Of a stretch of 64,000 nucleotides of DNA, positions 1 through 14,084 are shown piece after piece. The stretch's first letter is position 1. The number at the start of each line of letters is the position of its first letter. The notes under the pieces are model-generated. The model ran no database searches. It saw only the letters and a program-made list of their open reading frames with translations, and was not told the origin of the DNA. The stretch spans positions 2,379,641-2,443,640 of the forward strand of contig VZRZ01006181.1 in NCBI GenBank assembly GCA_013398175.1, written 5' to 3'. Both the position numbers and the translations under genes were made by a program. Origin of the DNA: Climacteris rufus. Lineage: Eukaryota > Chordata > Aves > Passeriformes > Climacteridae.

Positions 1-3000
1 ATTTTTGCAAATTTGAGGATATTTTGTAGCAGTTATTTTCTAAAGAACAGATATAATCGTAAAAGAACATATATTTGATTTCCTGTAGCATTGCAGCACA
101 CAAAGCAAATTTCTGCTTTGAAAGTCTTTTCACCCTGGTCTTGTGACTGTCATGAGATTTAAAAAAAAATCCTCAGGCAGCAATCTGGAACACAATTTTC
201 AAATACTCCAGATTTGTTCTTGCTGATATTAATATAATTCTAAGTTTAGAATCCATTATTTGTGACAGAATTCTAAATTTGGCCCTCTCTGTTGGTTCCT
301 GTTACACAGACGAACTGAAATGCATCACTGAAACAAAATATAAGATGAAATTCAACAGTGTATATATGCACATGTGATTTTAGCTGGGGGGTTAGTTTTG
401 CTAGAAAAGCATTTTGCGTGACTTCACCTCAAAGGATCTCAAAGGATTTGCTAGCAATGAATATTTTAATATCACAAGTTATTTTGAAAAAGGGGAGTGT
501 TGCTAGCAGTGTTTTGCAGTAGGAAGTTAAGGTACAGAGGGAAGAAGTGGTTTACCCATGGTCATAAAAAGAGTGGCTGAACCTGTGAGAGACCCAGGGA
601 AATCTTGTGAAGTTGCTGTTCACTGTTCCAGGAGGAAATGTGGCAACCATTACAGATGACTTCCAAAAGCAAGGATCCTATTTTAGCCTCCTTTAGATGT
701 GTATGAAGGACACTTCCCTTCTTTCAAGCAGTTGGATTTTGTTTATCATTTTTTAGAAATTCAAGGCCTGTTTGTACTGGAGAACACTAGAGAACAGGAG
801 AACAGAGGTGCAGGAGCTGAGTGAGATTTGATGATTTTCAGTGGACTCTTTCTAACTTGTTTATTGTTGCTTGGTTAATCCCAACTTGTTCAGTGTGCAA
901 TTGCTCCATATTGTTTCAGGAAATCTCTGTTCTTCTAGTTAGTGTGGAAGAGAGAAAAAAAGAGAGGAAAAAATAAATTCAGGCAGACTACAGCTGGTAT
1001 TTTGAAAGTTAAGAAATCGGGGGAAATGAGTGAAGGGAATCCAGCTTCATAACGATAATGACAGCAGCTGAAAAAACCTACAATCCCAGATGAAAGAAAT
1101 GCTGTAGTGATCACACAGTAGCTGAAATAACAGGTAATGCACACTCCCAGCCACACACCCAGACAGAAAAATAAAGAAGTGCCAAGTTTTTGCAAGGTAC
1201 AGCAGACACTCAAATACTTGGGAGTGTTTTTCATCCCTGGAATCAGAGATTTCATTTCCTTTTTAAATAGAGAACAAACTCACTGTAGGGCAACATCCCA
1301 CTAGGGAGGTAAGTACAGCGATGGTTCCTCAGTGTCCCATTGCAGCACAAAAAAGAATGGCAGCAAGGAGTGAAGAAACAACCAGAGAGTTAATAATGAG
1401 GTACTGGCAGCTTTGCCTGAGGTGGAGGGCAGACAGAGAGCGAGCGAAATGATGTGAAAGAACAGTTTAGCAACAGAGAAAAATTGGTGGCTACCATTTC
1501 ATGAAATCTCAGTCAGCACTGAAAAAACTCTGAGAGACTGAGTGCCTTAGATGTCAATGTCATAGATAGAAGATGCATTAAAATACAAAAGCAGCTCCCT
1601 TGAGCTGTATGAATAGATAGCTAGTGATTTTCCTTAAAGGATGTAGCAGCAGGATTGCTGCTGTAGGTGGAGAGATTTATACCACTCACTCCTGGAGACT
1701 GAGCTTACAACAACATAAATATGGCCACACCAAAGGTTTAACTTACCCAGGAAACTGTCTCCAACAGCAAATACGGAATATGTTTGTAGAGAGGGTACTT
1801 AGGTACAGTTTGATGATACAACTGATCTAATAGCTTCCTGATATCACTTCCTCCCGTCCTTTTGCACACCCTGCTCTCTGCCACACAGTTTTGTTGTTTC
1901 ACTTTTCTGCCACTCAGTGGACAACCCACTGTACTGTTAACCAGTGAAAAGGTAACTAAGCTTTACTGCTCATCTCCCCAAAATGCCCCCAAATGTTTTC
2001 TTTTGTTGTATTGAGCTGAATTAGTTCATGGATGGGCTCAACAAGTACCAAAACCCATGCTGGAGAGGAGGCTGTATGACATGTGTAAGTACGAGGACTT
2101 GGGAGGCAGGACCATGTTTTGCAGCATTGGTGAGCCAGTAGGTTAATTCAGCTCTGCAGAGCCTGGGAACAGGGTTTGTAACACCCAAGCTCAAAAAAGT
2201 GAGACCTAGGAAAGGGCAGTAACACACATCTCTGTGAAAATTACCTGACAGAGGCGAAGCCAGGGCTGCTGTCACAGAGCAGCTGAGGTGGAAAGTGGTG
2301 CCACAACTGAAGGGAAAGGGTTCTCCCTCTAAGTGTGTTAGGAGGAAGAGAACGTGGGTTTTTTTTATTTTACTCACCTACCAGTGCTATGAAAAGCATT
2401 ATGAGTGAAAGTCACAATTTGTATGTTGACCCATGCTATACAGAGATGCGTATGTCTATAGACATATGTGTATATATATACACACACAGCAGATACACAT
2501 TTGCTGCAGGAACACAGATACATAGGTTTACATGAAGGTGAGTATGTATTCATAGGCATGTACCTGTGTGATGTATAGGCAACGCCACACACCCCTCCAC
2601 AGGCACACAGAAGCAGGCGCAGCACCTGGTGCATTCTAGCAAAGCACAGAAGAGAAAGGAAAGCTTTTCCAAATTAGTTGTCTTGTGCCTCCCGCAGAGC
2701 TAACCCATGCCATAGGCTGAAACAGGAGACAACAGCGCAGTGCTGCACATCCTGATGCAGTCCTGCTGGCTAAATTGTCTCAATTATAGGAGACTGCCAC
2801 ATCAGCAGGTCCCCTGCTGCATCCTCTGCACCCTTTGGGGAATCAGAAAACGAAGAGGTGAAGCAGAAGCTGGCAAGGCCCGTGCTAACTCAAGAGGCTC
2901 CAGGTGGAGCCCAGCAGTTTTGGTTGCAGCAAGGCACGTTCCTAAGATCTGGCACCAGTCTCTAACCTGTCATTATTCATTAGTGTCCTGCCAAAGCGTG

Positions 3001-4806
3001 CACAGGCTGACACCCCTCCTTCCTGCTCTGTTGTGCCTGAGCATTTGTTTACAGTGCTGGCTGCAAAGTGGCTGCAAGGGTTTGGAGTGCTAATTCTGGC
3101 CGAAATCCCTCTTAGTGCACACCCCGTGTTTTCCCCAGGGCTGTCAGTAACAGGGAGACCCAGGAGAGGAGGAAAGTGGTTTGGGCTGACAGTCAGAGGG
3201 GGCAAGGCTGAGACACTGCTAATGAGCCAGGGTGGAGCAATAAAAGCAGCACACAGTGGGAGAGGGGAACAGAGATAGAGTCCTTGAATAGAAAGCAGCA
3301 TGATAATGAGGCCGTAGTGCTTTGCTTTAACTGCTTATGCTGTGCAGCCTGCAGCCTGCTGTGCAGGAAGAAGGTAAAGGGGAGTTGAGTTATTTAACCA
3401 AACTAAATAACAAGGAAGTCTTGTCAGCACAAACAGCCTGCTTTCGCAGAACAATAGTCCCCTGTTGCTACATAAACACAGAGATCCAGGCTAAACTTGT
3501 ATTTGATCTCCCCTGTGCCTGCTGTGGATTCAAACAACTCCATTACCACCATGAGGTCAGGAGTTCTGCCAGTGTCACAGGGATGGGCCTGACCTGCTAC
3601 ATCCTCATGAGCTCCAGTGAGACAGAAACTCACTCTTTGCTCCAAGGTTACTGTATAAAGAGCACTGGCCTCCAAATAGCTGGGGCTGGGTTGATCAGAG
3701 AATAACAGTGGACTATTGATGTATGCTGCCAAGCCCTGTGTCCATCAACAGTGATCTTAGCAGGTAAACCAGGAGACAACTCACTGCCCCAGGCCTACCA
3801 GCTGTTGCAGCTAGATGTCTACCTATGGATTGGTCCACGAGTAGGAACTTGTCCCAGTCAGTACAAGGCATCCAGCAAGCACTGAAGGCAATGAAAGGAG
3901 ACCCAGTGATAACAGTCAAGCCTGGGGACCTTGTATTCTTGGTTCTGTGCCTGGCTCTGCCAACAGTTCAGCATTTGACCTTGGGCAAATTGCTTCCTTG
4001 CTTTGTGCATCAACTGCACCATCTGTGAAGCAGAATTAACACTACTGCTAGCCTCAGACTGAGGTCTCTGATACTGGTTTCCCTCAATGTCTGTGCAATT
4101 CTTTTGGGATCCTTTGGTGGAAGAAGCAAACTGTGAAGCCAGCAGTGACGTATATCAGTCCTGCTGTGACGTGTAATGAGCACACATTGTAAAAACCCTA
4201 TAAACAAGACAGCAGGCTCTGCGTACAACTGGAAGATGATGAGTCTGCAAAAACTCTGTTCCTCTCAGAGGACAAAAACTCTAAAGAAGCAGAGTGCCCT
4301 TGAGGATTCACCAAGGTGACTGCTCCCATGCACAGATCCTCAGGGGACCTGTCATTGGCAAGAAATCCATTGTGGAGAAGGTTCTGGGGAGGCAGCAACT
4401 ACCCATGGAGGACTTCCACAACTCACCCCTCTGCCAAGACTAGCTTCCAGAGAGAGGTATAGCTAAGAGGAGCTGTAGAGTGATGACATGAGTGGTCTTG
4501 AAAGTCAGAGGGAAGATATGGGCCATCAACTCCAATTACCTTCACTGTAGGTGCTTAATCCCTCTTGCTGTTTGGCTATTATTTGTTTAGTTTTTCAAAT
4601 TGCTTCTCTCTGACTCCCAGTCCCAGGGGATGTTGATGTGTATTAGGCCTCTTGCTAGCAAAATGCTCTGTATATGAAACCTACTCCAGTTCATTTAACT
4701 TGGAGATGGACAACTCCATCAGGTTTGTATCTGCTGCTTGCTTGGTGTGAAAAGTGGCTTGTCCTTTTCTCCTGCATGTTGCTTATTGTTTTTTTTCCCC
4801 CCTTAG
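1..4806 (+). other. LSAMP: LSAMP intron (partial), upstream of the alternative microexon
   Basis: I see no exon here. The preceding LSAMP exon, which should end the third Ig domain with an NxS-rich LVLF-like sequence before a phase-1 donor, is not recognisable, so the intron starts before the window. The sequence is AT-rich with a short TA/CA microsatellite near 2467-2488 and a 15-bp tandem duplication just after the next exon. It ends in a good acceptor: a long T/C run (about 4790-4804) followed by AG at 4805-4806. The short ORFs here have no recognisable domain and look like chance. Confidence 0.75.
2467..2488. repeat. TA/CA dinucleotide microsatellite
   Basis: A short alternating TA then CA tract lies in LSAMP intronic DNA. 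It explains the tyrosine/threonine-rich short ORFs on both strands. No further function is visible. Confidence 0.8.
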
Positions 4807-4842
4807 AACGAGTTTTACCCACACTCCCCCATCCTTTTCCAG
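4807..4842 (+). CDS. LSAMP: LSAMP alternative 36-nt microexon (juxtamembrane insert)
   Basis: This exon is bounded by a strong acceptor (T/C run then TTAG) and a near-consensus donor (CCAG followed by GTCAGTAT). It is exactly 36 nt, so including or skipping it keeps the frame. Read in phase 1 it gives RVLPTLPHPFP, preceded by a split codon supplying K or a similar residue. From memory, longer mammalian LSAMP isoforms carry a closely similar RVLPTIPHPI segment between the third Ig domain and the GPI-anchor region. The terminal exon at 20601 is also entered in phase 1, so the two join cleanly; the junction codon then becomes glycine. The insert is proline-rich and would lengthen the membrane-proximal stalk. 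In mammals I recall a second small exon adding about 11 more residues; I could not find it here. The acceptor, donor, length and phase are seen directly. Use as an isoform-specific exon is inferred and needs RNA evidence. Confidence 0.8.
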
Positions 4843-4918
4843 GTCAGTATATGCTTTATGTTGAAGTAGCTCTTTAGCCGGGTCATTCTCCGTCACCTTG
4901 ACAAATGCTCAGAGCTAG

Positions 4919-4952
4919 GCATGGGCAAAACAGCTCAGCATGGGCAAAACAG
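4919..4952. repeat. Short tandem duplication after the microexon
   Basis: The 15-mer GCATGGGCAAAACAG occurs at 4919-4933 and again at 4938-4952, separated by 4 bases. It lies about 75 bases into the intron after the microexon. It may be only a local slippage duplication, although intronic sequence near a microexon donor can affect splicing. Confidence 0.8.
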
Positions 4953-7900
4953 AAATGCAGGAAAATAAGGGCTTTCCCTTCTCATTTACATGTCATTTTG
5001 TCTTTTCTGCTCACCTTCCTCATCCTTCCCTCTCCCCCCTCCCTTTTCAAGAAAACTAATCAACTGAACAGCAACAACCTTTAGCCAAGCTTTGAGCCAT
5101 GACATCGTGCTGTCACCCAGGTCTGGACAGTCTTTAGTGAGGTTCAATTTGCCTGCAGACCTACTCCTAATACCTATTCCCAACATAAACACTCTTTGCC
5201 CACTCGTTCAGATTTGGATCAAAAGCATGAGCAGATGTAAAATTGTGCAGGGACGGTGGAAGGGTAAGTGAAAAACTAAAAATTAAAATACTGCCAGAAG
5301 GTTTTTCACTCTAGCTGTGCATCCTATCATCCACAGTGAAATGCTGTTGTCTGATTCTTCTGCCCTACCTCTCCAAGACTGCCAGTCACATAGTCCTGCA
5401 TCTGAGGCAGAGAGCATGAAAAGAGGCACGTGGTGAGGTGCCAGTGTCTGTTTTATTCCAAGGGAAGAAGGCAAAACACGGTCTGGGTGTTTTTGTATGT
5501 CTCTGTGCTGCCCGCTCCCATCTCAGGTGCAGACAGCATGGCCTCAACATCCACATGAGTCTTGGGGCTCAGTTGTGATCTTTTGATTCTGAAAAAGCAC
5601 AGAGACCAGGCACTTCCAGAAAGCAGGCTAGAGCCTTTGAAATTGGTGTTTGAAACTAAATCAACAGTAAGGCAGAAAATCCCTGTGTTCACTTAAAAAA
5701 TCTTGGCCTAGAGCTCCTTAGTATCTTTGTTTTACCGCCATATGATGAAGATGCACTCAACTTATGAGTTGCTCAGAGACCTAAATTGTTAATGTCTGCA
5801 CAGAGCTTTGGGGTAGAGTGCTATTAGGAACCCGTGTTGTTTTGCAAAAGAGCACCTGCTTGAACAAAGCACCTGCAGGTACTCCCATGAAAAGAACAAT
5901 AAATGCTGGGTGTTACACCAGCTCCGTTTAACTACTCTGCCGTTTTCAAATCAAGCTCTGCTCTTGGCAACTTATTCAGGCTCAGGGTGTAGTCACAATT
6001 GCCTATTTAAAAGGCAAATCCACAAATACAATTAAAGAAAAGTACCTAAAAAAAATAAAAAAAAAAAGGAAGGGGGGAGGTAGAAACCAAGCTACCATTA
6101 AAATTAAATCCCAGAGAGTGATTTGTAAATAACATTCAAGGAGCTGAGAAAAGGAGTAAAGTAGGCCATTGGGAACCTAGTGTGGAAAAATAAATCCAAT
6201 TAAACACCATTATCTTATGTATTGCAAATGAAACTTGTGCTTGGATATGAAATTAAAGTTGCTCAGGCTGTTTCAGATGTAGGGTTTTGAGGAGTTTTCC
6301 AATTTTAGGTGTTCTTTTTTAAAGCAGTATTTTCAATGACAAATATTTTTGTCTGATGAAAAACCCAGGGCTCTTTGGTTTTATGATTATTTTTATTATA
6401 TATCCTTAAATTCCACAGGCAGGCAGTGTTAATTTTTTTCATAGCCAGCCCTGTTTACAGCTGATTTTGAATTAGGAGCCCATTAAGCTAAATGATAAAG
6501 CAAAATCTGTGAGTGAGCAAGGCCAGGATTCCCATTACAAATACATCTCCTAATCAAGTTGCCAAGGCCACCCTACAGAGCTTTAGCTGATCCTTTAAAA
6601 CACGTTCCCCTCTGTCTTTGAAGCCGTTATTTTTTTACTGCTCCCTGGTCTCCTGAGATCATCTCGAAGGACATCCTGGTGTGACATCACTTCTGTGAGG
6701 AGTCTCCAGGAATTTGTGGTGCCAGATCCTGGTATATCTCCGGTGACCCAGGACACACCAAGAGGATTTTGCAGAGGGGGAAAGTAGCGTTTAAATATTC
6801 TGGACCCCATCTGTTTCTTGAAAGCCCTTACCAGCTTCACCATTGTGGGCCTTCAGCACAGATACTGGTGCTTATCACATGGTTTACTTTGTTGCTCACC
6901 TTCAAAGAAACCTTGGGCATTAAATTTCCTTGTTATACGTTTATCTTCCTATGAATTGATGTTCTGAAATGTAGTCCTCAGCTCTCAACTAAGCCTTTTC
7001 TCAATGACCACAATCACAGCCTTCTTCCTCTTTCTCCCTCGATTTTCATTTCTGTTAATCCTCAGTAACACTTCCCTGCCCTGTGTGGTTTTGAGCATTA
7101 ATTTAAAAGGAAGGTGTTTTGAGATGAAGAGAGCTGTAGTCCTGTTAAGAATTGCTATCATTAGCTAGCTGCTGTGGAAACATCTTGCAGGCTGGAGACT
7201 CAGAAGCAGCCCATTCAACTAAACAAATGGGTCTCAAATTTGATGAGAGTTTCCTAAAATGCTGGTGGAGCCCAACTGATTAGCTCTCGACTGAATTGTC
7301 CTCAATAAATTTTCCAGCACTCCTGATTTCACAGCTAGGCACTCAAAATGCCTTGAAATGTCTTCTGGGATGATGCCACATCATCACATCTTTCTGTCTG
7401 CATTGTAACATCATGTTATAATGGGGTGACACAAGACCTGGCTGTCACCAAGCAGAGGCCTTACCACATCATCAGGTGCCTTTTTAAAAGGGTTTTTCTT
7501 CTGGAAAAAGAGAATTTGCTCATTCCATACCACATCTGCCGGTGGAAGGGCAAGTGTGGCCACTGTTGAACCTCAAGTGGATCTGTCACAATTATGGCAC
7601 TAGCTCCATCTTTGTCCTCCATTGTCCCTTGTCCTCAGCCCTTTGAACACAGTCTCCCTCCTTTGTGATTAGCACCTAGTGTCCATGTCAGGGTGGCTTA
7701 GCCACACTGATGGGCTTCAAAACCTGTGAGTCTTCTTCACAGGAGTTTTGTGATGAGGGCTTGCTAGAGGCTAACTAGAGGCTTTCTCAGCCTGGTGAGC
7801 TGGATGCCCTGGGAGCTATGCAAGGGGGATGTTATGTTTCAGAAAGCAGCACATCCAGAGCTGCCTGCAGAGCAACAAGTGTCAGTCTTTGGGGCCTGAT

Positions 7901-10900
7901 CAGACAAAGTCATGGCCATCAACAGGTTAACAAAAGATTTATAGCAGTAGTATGTTAGCAATTAGCAGAGTGGGAGGGAAAAGGAGAGTGAGAAGTCCTG
8001 TCTTTCTGCCAAAATGTGCACTGATCGGAGAATGACCCTGTGTGACTGTAGATCGTAGATAGTCTCCATTTAGCTGTAGCCTGTGTAGCCTGTACTGTCA
8101 CTAATGCCTTCATCAGGTGGGTGGGAGCTGGGGGAAGGGAGAAAAGAGATGTTCACTTGGGTCTGATGGCCAGAGTGGGAAACAGAGAGAATCTTTCTTT
8201 CTAATACCCTCTCAGTCCTCTTTCCTCTCTGTGTATCCCAGCTGTGGAGAAGAGAGCTCGTCTGTTGCAGTGCTTACCCCCCACCCACCTCTGCTCCCCT
8301 TTCGCTTTCTCTGGTGCATGGCCCCGCCAGTTCTGCTGAGTCAGCTGCTCTCATGCCAGTGAGGTCTGCTGTGGCAAAAGACATCTGAGTCCATCCAAGC
8401 TAAGGAGATAAGCACAAGGGATTACAAGAGACTACAGGCTGCAAAGGGTTAGTGCGTTATGGAGGCTTGCTGACTAGGCAGTGGTGTGGCAAGAGTCCGC
8501 AGAAACCAGCCCTCCTAGTATGATGTGACCAGCTAAAGAACCCATCCATCTTTGGAGTCCTCTTCACTGAGGCCTGAGGGTGCTTTCGCATCTGGGCTTC
8601 AAAAAAGGGTCAGGGAAAATTCAGCCCTTCAAGCCTTTGAAACAGGCTACCTGGCAGATCTGGGGAAGCCATAGCATAAACAGGCCAAAATAGGAAGTCG
8701 TTTTGTGGTCCTGACAGAGAAATAGAGAAAAAATAACAAGCAGAAGAAAATAATGGCCATAGGAACCAAGCACAAGAGGGCATATTTGGAGCCATGTCAA
8801 GTCTAGTATTTCCATAAATCCTAAGGCATTCAAGGGCCATGGTTCAGCTGTCCTGGTCACTCCAAAGTGATGTGTGCCTGACTTGGAGCACGGCTCAGTT
8901 CCCAGAAACCTGGCTGAGTCCCCAGGCATTGGCAGCTGATAATGCCCATGGCTTTGGGTGGGAAGCAGCTCATGGCTCTCCTTGTTTCCCACTGGTGATA
9001 TCCATACAGGTTTTCCAAAGAGCTTACACTGTCCATTTGGTGAGTGCAGAAGGGATTGGCTCTGCAGGGTTCAGACAGACAAAGCTTCTCTTGCTGCTCA
9101 GGGTCAGTGTCAGTCCCTGCCAGGGCTGCAGGCACTGCAGGCTGGGACTGCACTGGGTGCCAAGCCTGTAGGGGTTCCAGGCCAAGGGAACAGGGAAGGA
9201 CAGGACAGGGTGAAGGCAGGCAGCCAACATCATATTAATTGCTTCTTGCTATTTCATAGGTATGAGGCAAGGGATGGCATTGTATCTTATTTTGACCATG
9301 TAGTTTAAAGTAAGTAATACAAAAGTCAGAGGTGATGATAGTGTTTTCCAAAATGAGGTAGTATGGATGTAGCCAGAAATAGCATCTTAAGGAGAAGAGA
9401 AAGGCCAAGAATTATTTGTTACTACAGCTATCAACATTGCTTGGTGGGTTTTTCTGAATAGCAACAGACAGCTTCTGTTTGTTGGGGTTGCTTAAAAAAA
9501 ATTAAAAGTCAAGCTGCTTCTTCCCACCCTCCTGCGGAAAAAAAAAAAAAAGAGTAGAGAAAAGAAACAAGCTTTCTTGAAGAAAAAGGAGAGACACAGG
9601 GGAAAGAAAGAGAAATAGCTTTATTGCCTGACCTGTTTCTGTACTTTTTGTTCATTATTTTAATTTAGATTGATTTATTCCAAATGAGCTTTGGGTTGTA
9701 TATATTTGCATAGTACAGTGCTGTGGAAGATCCAGTGGGTGAAGAAGATCAGCAGCAGAGTGTAGGAACTGAGACTGGAAGTCCCAGAAAGATATTCCTC
9801 CAAGCTGAGCCTTTGCAGTGGGATAGGGAAGACATTTCAAGGTCGGTGTAGTCACCGGTGTGGCTTTGCGTGCATGCAGAACAGCCCTGCAGAACAGAGG
9901 TCAGGGCACAGCAGTCAGCTGGGAGAGTGGAGCCTGGGTGGAACCAGTGGGGGAGAAAACACACAACTGCACTGCAGAGATTAGAAACAAACCCATGGAA
10001 GAGCAACTGCTGTGGAAAATCAGTTGTCTGATAGGGACACTGATAGTGTTGTAGCATGGGCAGATTGCCCTGCAGAACAGAGCTTGGGCAGGCTCTAACC
10101 CTCCTGAGCCAGATATCCCCAGCCCACAGGACACTCATAACCTGATACCATCTGTATCTTAGATGAGCTTCTGAAGTCATCAACTGAACATTCCTCCTTA
10201 GAGACATTGAAGGCAACTTATCCCCACTACACAGCAGGTGTACTTAAATCCTTGCTCTCCTCCCTCTTGCTCTCCTTATTTCTCGTGTTGAGCTGCCAGA
10301 GAGGCTGACTGGAACCGAAGTGTGGAGGCCAGCAAGGAGGAGGATGAAGAACAGCCACTGTTGTCTTCATTTAATCCTTACACACACACAAAAATTCCTC
10401 CGGTCCCTGTGAGAAAATGACCAAAGTGTAATTTCCACCTTCCTCCTACTCCTCCTCCCCCTTTCATTTCTAGTGTAAACCACTCAAGAATTTGCCTAAC
10501 AAGCTGGCCTCCCCTCTGGTTATTGTCCCAAGTGAACAGTCTCTCCATTCACTAACCCATGACGGTAAGTTGGTTTGGGAAACAGCAGGTTTATCTTCCC
10601 AGCTCAGGCAGTGCACTGGGCCTGTTTGTGAACCGGTTGCCATTCAGTGTCTGCTCTGCTGTTGATAAAGCACATTACACATGGCTGGGCTTGCATGATT
10701 AATACAGCTGTCTAAGCACTCTCTCTAAAAACAAAAACAACCAGAAAGGAGAGGGGAGGTGTGGGATTTGGGAGGGAGGTGGTGCGTGGGGGAAAAACCC
10801 AACCATTCCAAAGAAATCAGGCTTGCAGAAAAAGCAGAGTGTTCCTGGTAGGCCTTGCCTCCCATGGGCAAGCAGGACTGTCAGCAGAGGTCCCCTGCAA

Positions 10901-13900
10901 AAGGGGCAAGGTGAGCAAAGGAGAAATGCACTTGGCCCTTCCCCAGCATTGTCTGCATGTCCCTCTGCAGCGTGGGGAGTGGATGCATGGACGGGAGCGT
11001 GGGGTCAGGCCCTGGAGAAGGATGTGCTCTAACTAGCATGGCTTCAGCAGGGCCCGGCCAGGCAGCCCCTATGGTAGGTGTTGCAGCTACACAGGTACTT
11101 TGATCCATGCTGACACTCCCAGGCAACTTCCAGGCACCCTAGAACACCTAAAGGAGGAACAAGAGTAGCTTGCAGCATCTCTTCCATTGCCCCAAGTCAT
11201 CCAGCTGAAGGCCAGCTCAGCTGCCTGTGTAAGCTGTATTAACTTTCTCTTTTTAATTACTGGTCTGGGAATGGGCTGTGGGAAGCCACCATGGCTTTCT
11301 GCTCTGTGTCTTCCCAGGCCTGGACCTGGTATTAAAGCCTTGCTTGCACTTTTAGGGGATTAAGGTGACCAGGAGTCTCACTCTGGAATTGCACACTCAC
11401 AGACATTTCCATATTTTGATGAGAACTACAGGAAACACAAGGTGATATTAATTAGACCCCACACTTGAGAAACACACCAGCCCAATGGCCCAGTTTGACT
11501 CCCATGACATCTCTAGTTCACTGAAATGCTGAGAGTGATATCGGGGGAAGACCTTAGGACAGGCTGGGAGGACACTCTTCTGCAGATAGCAGAGAAAGGT
11601 AAGAAGGGCAGAGGCTGCAATATGGCTGGATTTCAGTACCAGAGTTCAGTGCTTGTAACCTCAAGCACGCTGGTGGTGTGCTCCACCCCAGTTTAGTTCT
11701 TCTGCTCCAGTCTCCAGTCACCCCTACATACGTCCCCTCCCTCTTCATTTCTGTCTGCAGCCACTCAAACCTTTCCCATGCCATATATCCAACAAAGCTT
11801 GTAGAAAACCATAGCAGGGATGAAGTGAGTAAACAGACAGACATAAAACTGATGAAAATATTAATTTTTCAAGAGATTCTGGAGCCTCCAATTAGCAAAC
11901 CTGCTTCCTAGGGCTGTGTGTGCTCTGGGTGAGGGGAGCTATGCTGTTTGTCCTCTACTGAGACACCAGATTATGTACTGGCATTACCTTTCGTCTGCTG
12001 TGACCTACATGTGTGCTTGAGAGATGAGCAGGAAAGGGATTGCTCTATCCCAGAAAAGTAAAAAGTAGAAAAAGTTTTGATCTTTCCCATGATGGGTCCT
12101 GAAAAAATCTGTGGTATGTGGGTTTTGGGATGTTTTGCTTGTAGAATGAGAGTCTTTAATGTGTGATTTGAAGAGAATACAGTTTTAAGTATCTGATTTT
12201 GTATCAGTAGCTGGTGAAGGTGGGGGTTTGGGGGTTTTTTGGGTTTTCTTAAATAAACCTCCGGTTTCTAGGGAAACAGAAAGGGTGGGAGAATTATTTC
12301 TTCAGCTGTGAGAAAACCTTGGAACTTTTTATATACACAAGACAGATCTGATGATGAAATATCTGTGTAACCTTGAAGCAAAGGTGGTCTTCTAGCCACC
12401 ACTATCAGGTGGTCAGGATAACAGTCCAGTTTTAGGCTAGGATTACTGTAAACCAGCTCCAGGATAAATGGTGTAAGCAGCCAGCTCCTTAACAGCACGA
12501 CCTTCTCAGAAAGACACCGAGAAATACAATTTCAGGGAAATTCTTTAGACCTTAGGGAAGAATGGGTGAGCTGCATTACAGAATGAATGTTCATTCTTCT
12601 AAGGCGTGAGGTATGATAGATGAGTACTTAGCACACCATGAATGAGCTCCAAAACATGGGGAAGAACTGTTCAGTGCTAAAAAAGCATGAGCAAATTCTG
12701 AAATACATTAAACCGAGTGCAAAGATTGATAGACACCAGAGACATTTCCTTAATCTTGTTGGAGAGTTGCTGGAGGGCATCCTCCCTAGTTTACACAGTG
12801 GTACTTCCACCTCTAGGAAAGCCAGCCTATTGCCACTGCAGTCATAGTCAAGTTTTAATTACAGGAGCAGAACTGGTAGTGGCAATGGGGAATGAGCAGG
12901 CAATGAGAAAAGTAGCTTCAACACTGAGAACAGGGAGATGAAAAAAAGTGTCTTCTTCTCAAAGAGGAGGGGGAGAAACAGGAAAAGAGTAAGAAAAAAA
13001 AGCCCCAAATGAACCCTAGTAAGTAGAAGCTGGTAATCCCTAAAGCCTCAGAGTAGAGTGCAAAGCCCTGGAAGAAAGAAATTAATAACTTTTCAAAGTA
13101 TGACCTTGAAAATGGAATTAATAGTATTCCTCCCTTTTAAGCCTTCATGATAATAAAGATTTCATCTTCTGAAGCCCTGGCAACAGAGTCAACAGACTAG
13201 GAAAAATTGCTTCCTGCAGAGCAGCTGGCAAGTGTAAACCCTAAGACCCCTACAAGGCCCCAGGGAGTGAGATGATAGAGACACCTGCATGATGCACATC
13301 CTCTTTCCTTTGTGCCTTCTCCTTTAGAGGTGTTTTTTTTTTTTCCTCACCCCCTCATTTTTGGTCCTATTTTTTGCTCAAGAAGCAGGACTCCAGCCTT
13401 CTCTGTAATTAGAGGCAGTCTATCAACAAGATGGAGCCCAGAGCTGCTCAGGGTGGACAGCACCTGGAAAAACAGCAGGCTGGCTATACTTTGTTTACCA
13501 TCACTCCTTCCTTCCCATCACAGACAAGTTTTCCTAGCCCATCCCATGCTACTTTCTGGCCTCTCTTCCATTCAGAAACTCAGGGGGGCCAATTGCCCTC
13601 TAACACCAGGTTTTCCTTTGCACTCTCTGGCAGGATCCCAAGGGCAGATTCCCCAAAGCAAATCAAGAGCCAGGAGCTCTCTGATGCCCTTTGAACCTTC
13701 TCTGTGGGCTCTCCTCTGCCAGCACTTCAGATAAGTCAAACCCTGGAGTCTTGTTAATGTAAATAAGAGAAAGAAGAGATCTCTTCTCCTGCCTCCATTT
13801 CAGTTTAGTCAGATGATGAGATTGGCAAATGTGAAACATGTAGACGGGTGGATGATTTTTTTCCCCCCTGGGTATGGACCAGGAATTTATCTGCTTTCTG

Positions 13901-14084
13901 CTTGCATCTCAAATGATCCTTTTTAAAGGTCTTTGTTTGGAATCTTATAAGTAACGGGTTCAGTTTCTGCTGGTGATGAGCATGGTGCTTACAACATTTG
14001 GAGGCATGCCTTGTGGTTTTACATACGCATCCGGCCTCATCTGCCTCTTCAGCAAGGCTTTCATGTCATGGCACAGTCTCTGTT

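Noticed and set aside
11586..11598. A tiny potential exon between CTTCTGCAG and GTAAGA
   Set aside because: It is 13 nt, so it would break the LSAMP frame, and it resembles no known LSAMP sequence.
12251..12283. A 33-nt in-frame stretch whose phase-1 reading ends KQKG, like the second mammalian LSAMP insert exon
   Set aside because: There is no AG before it and no GT after it, and the middle residues do not match. The likeness looks accidental.
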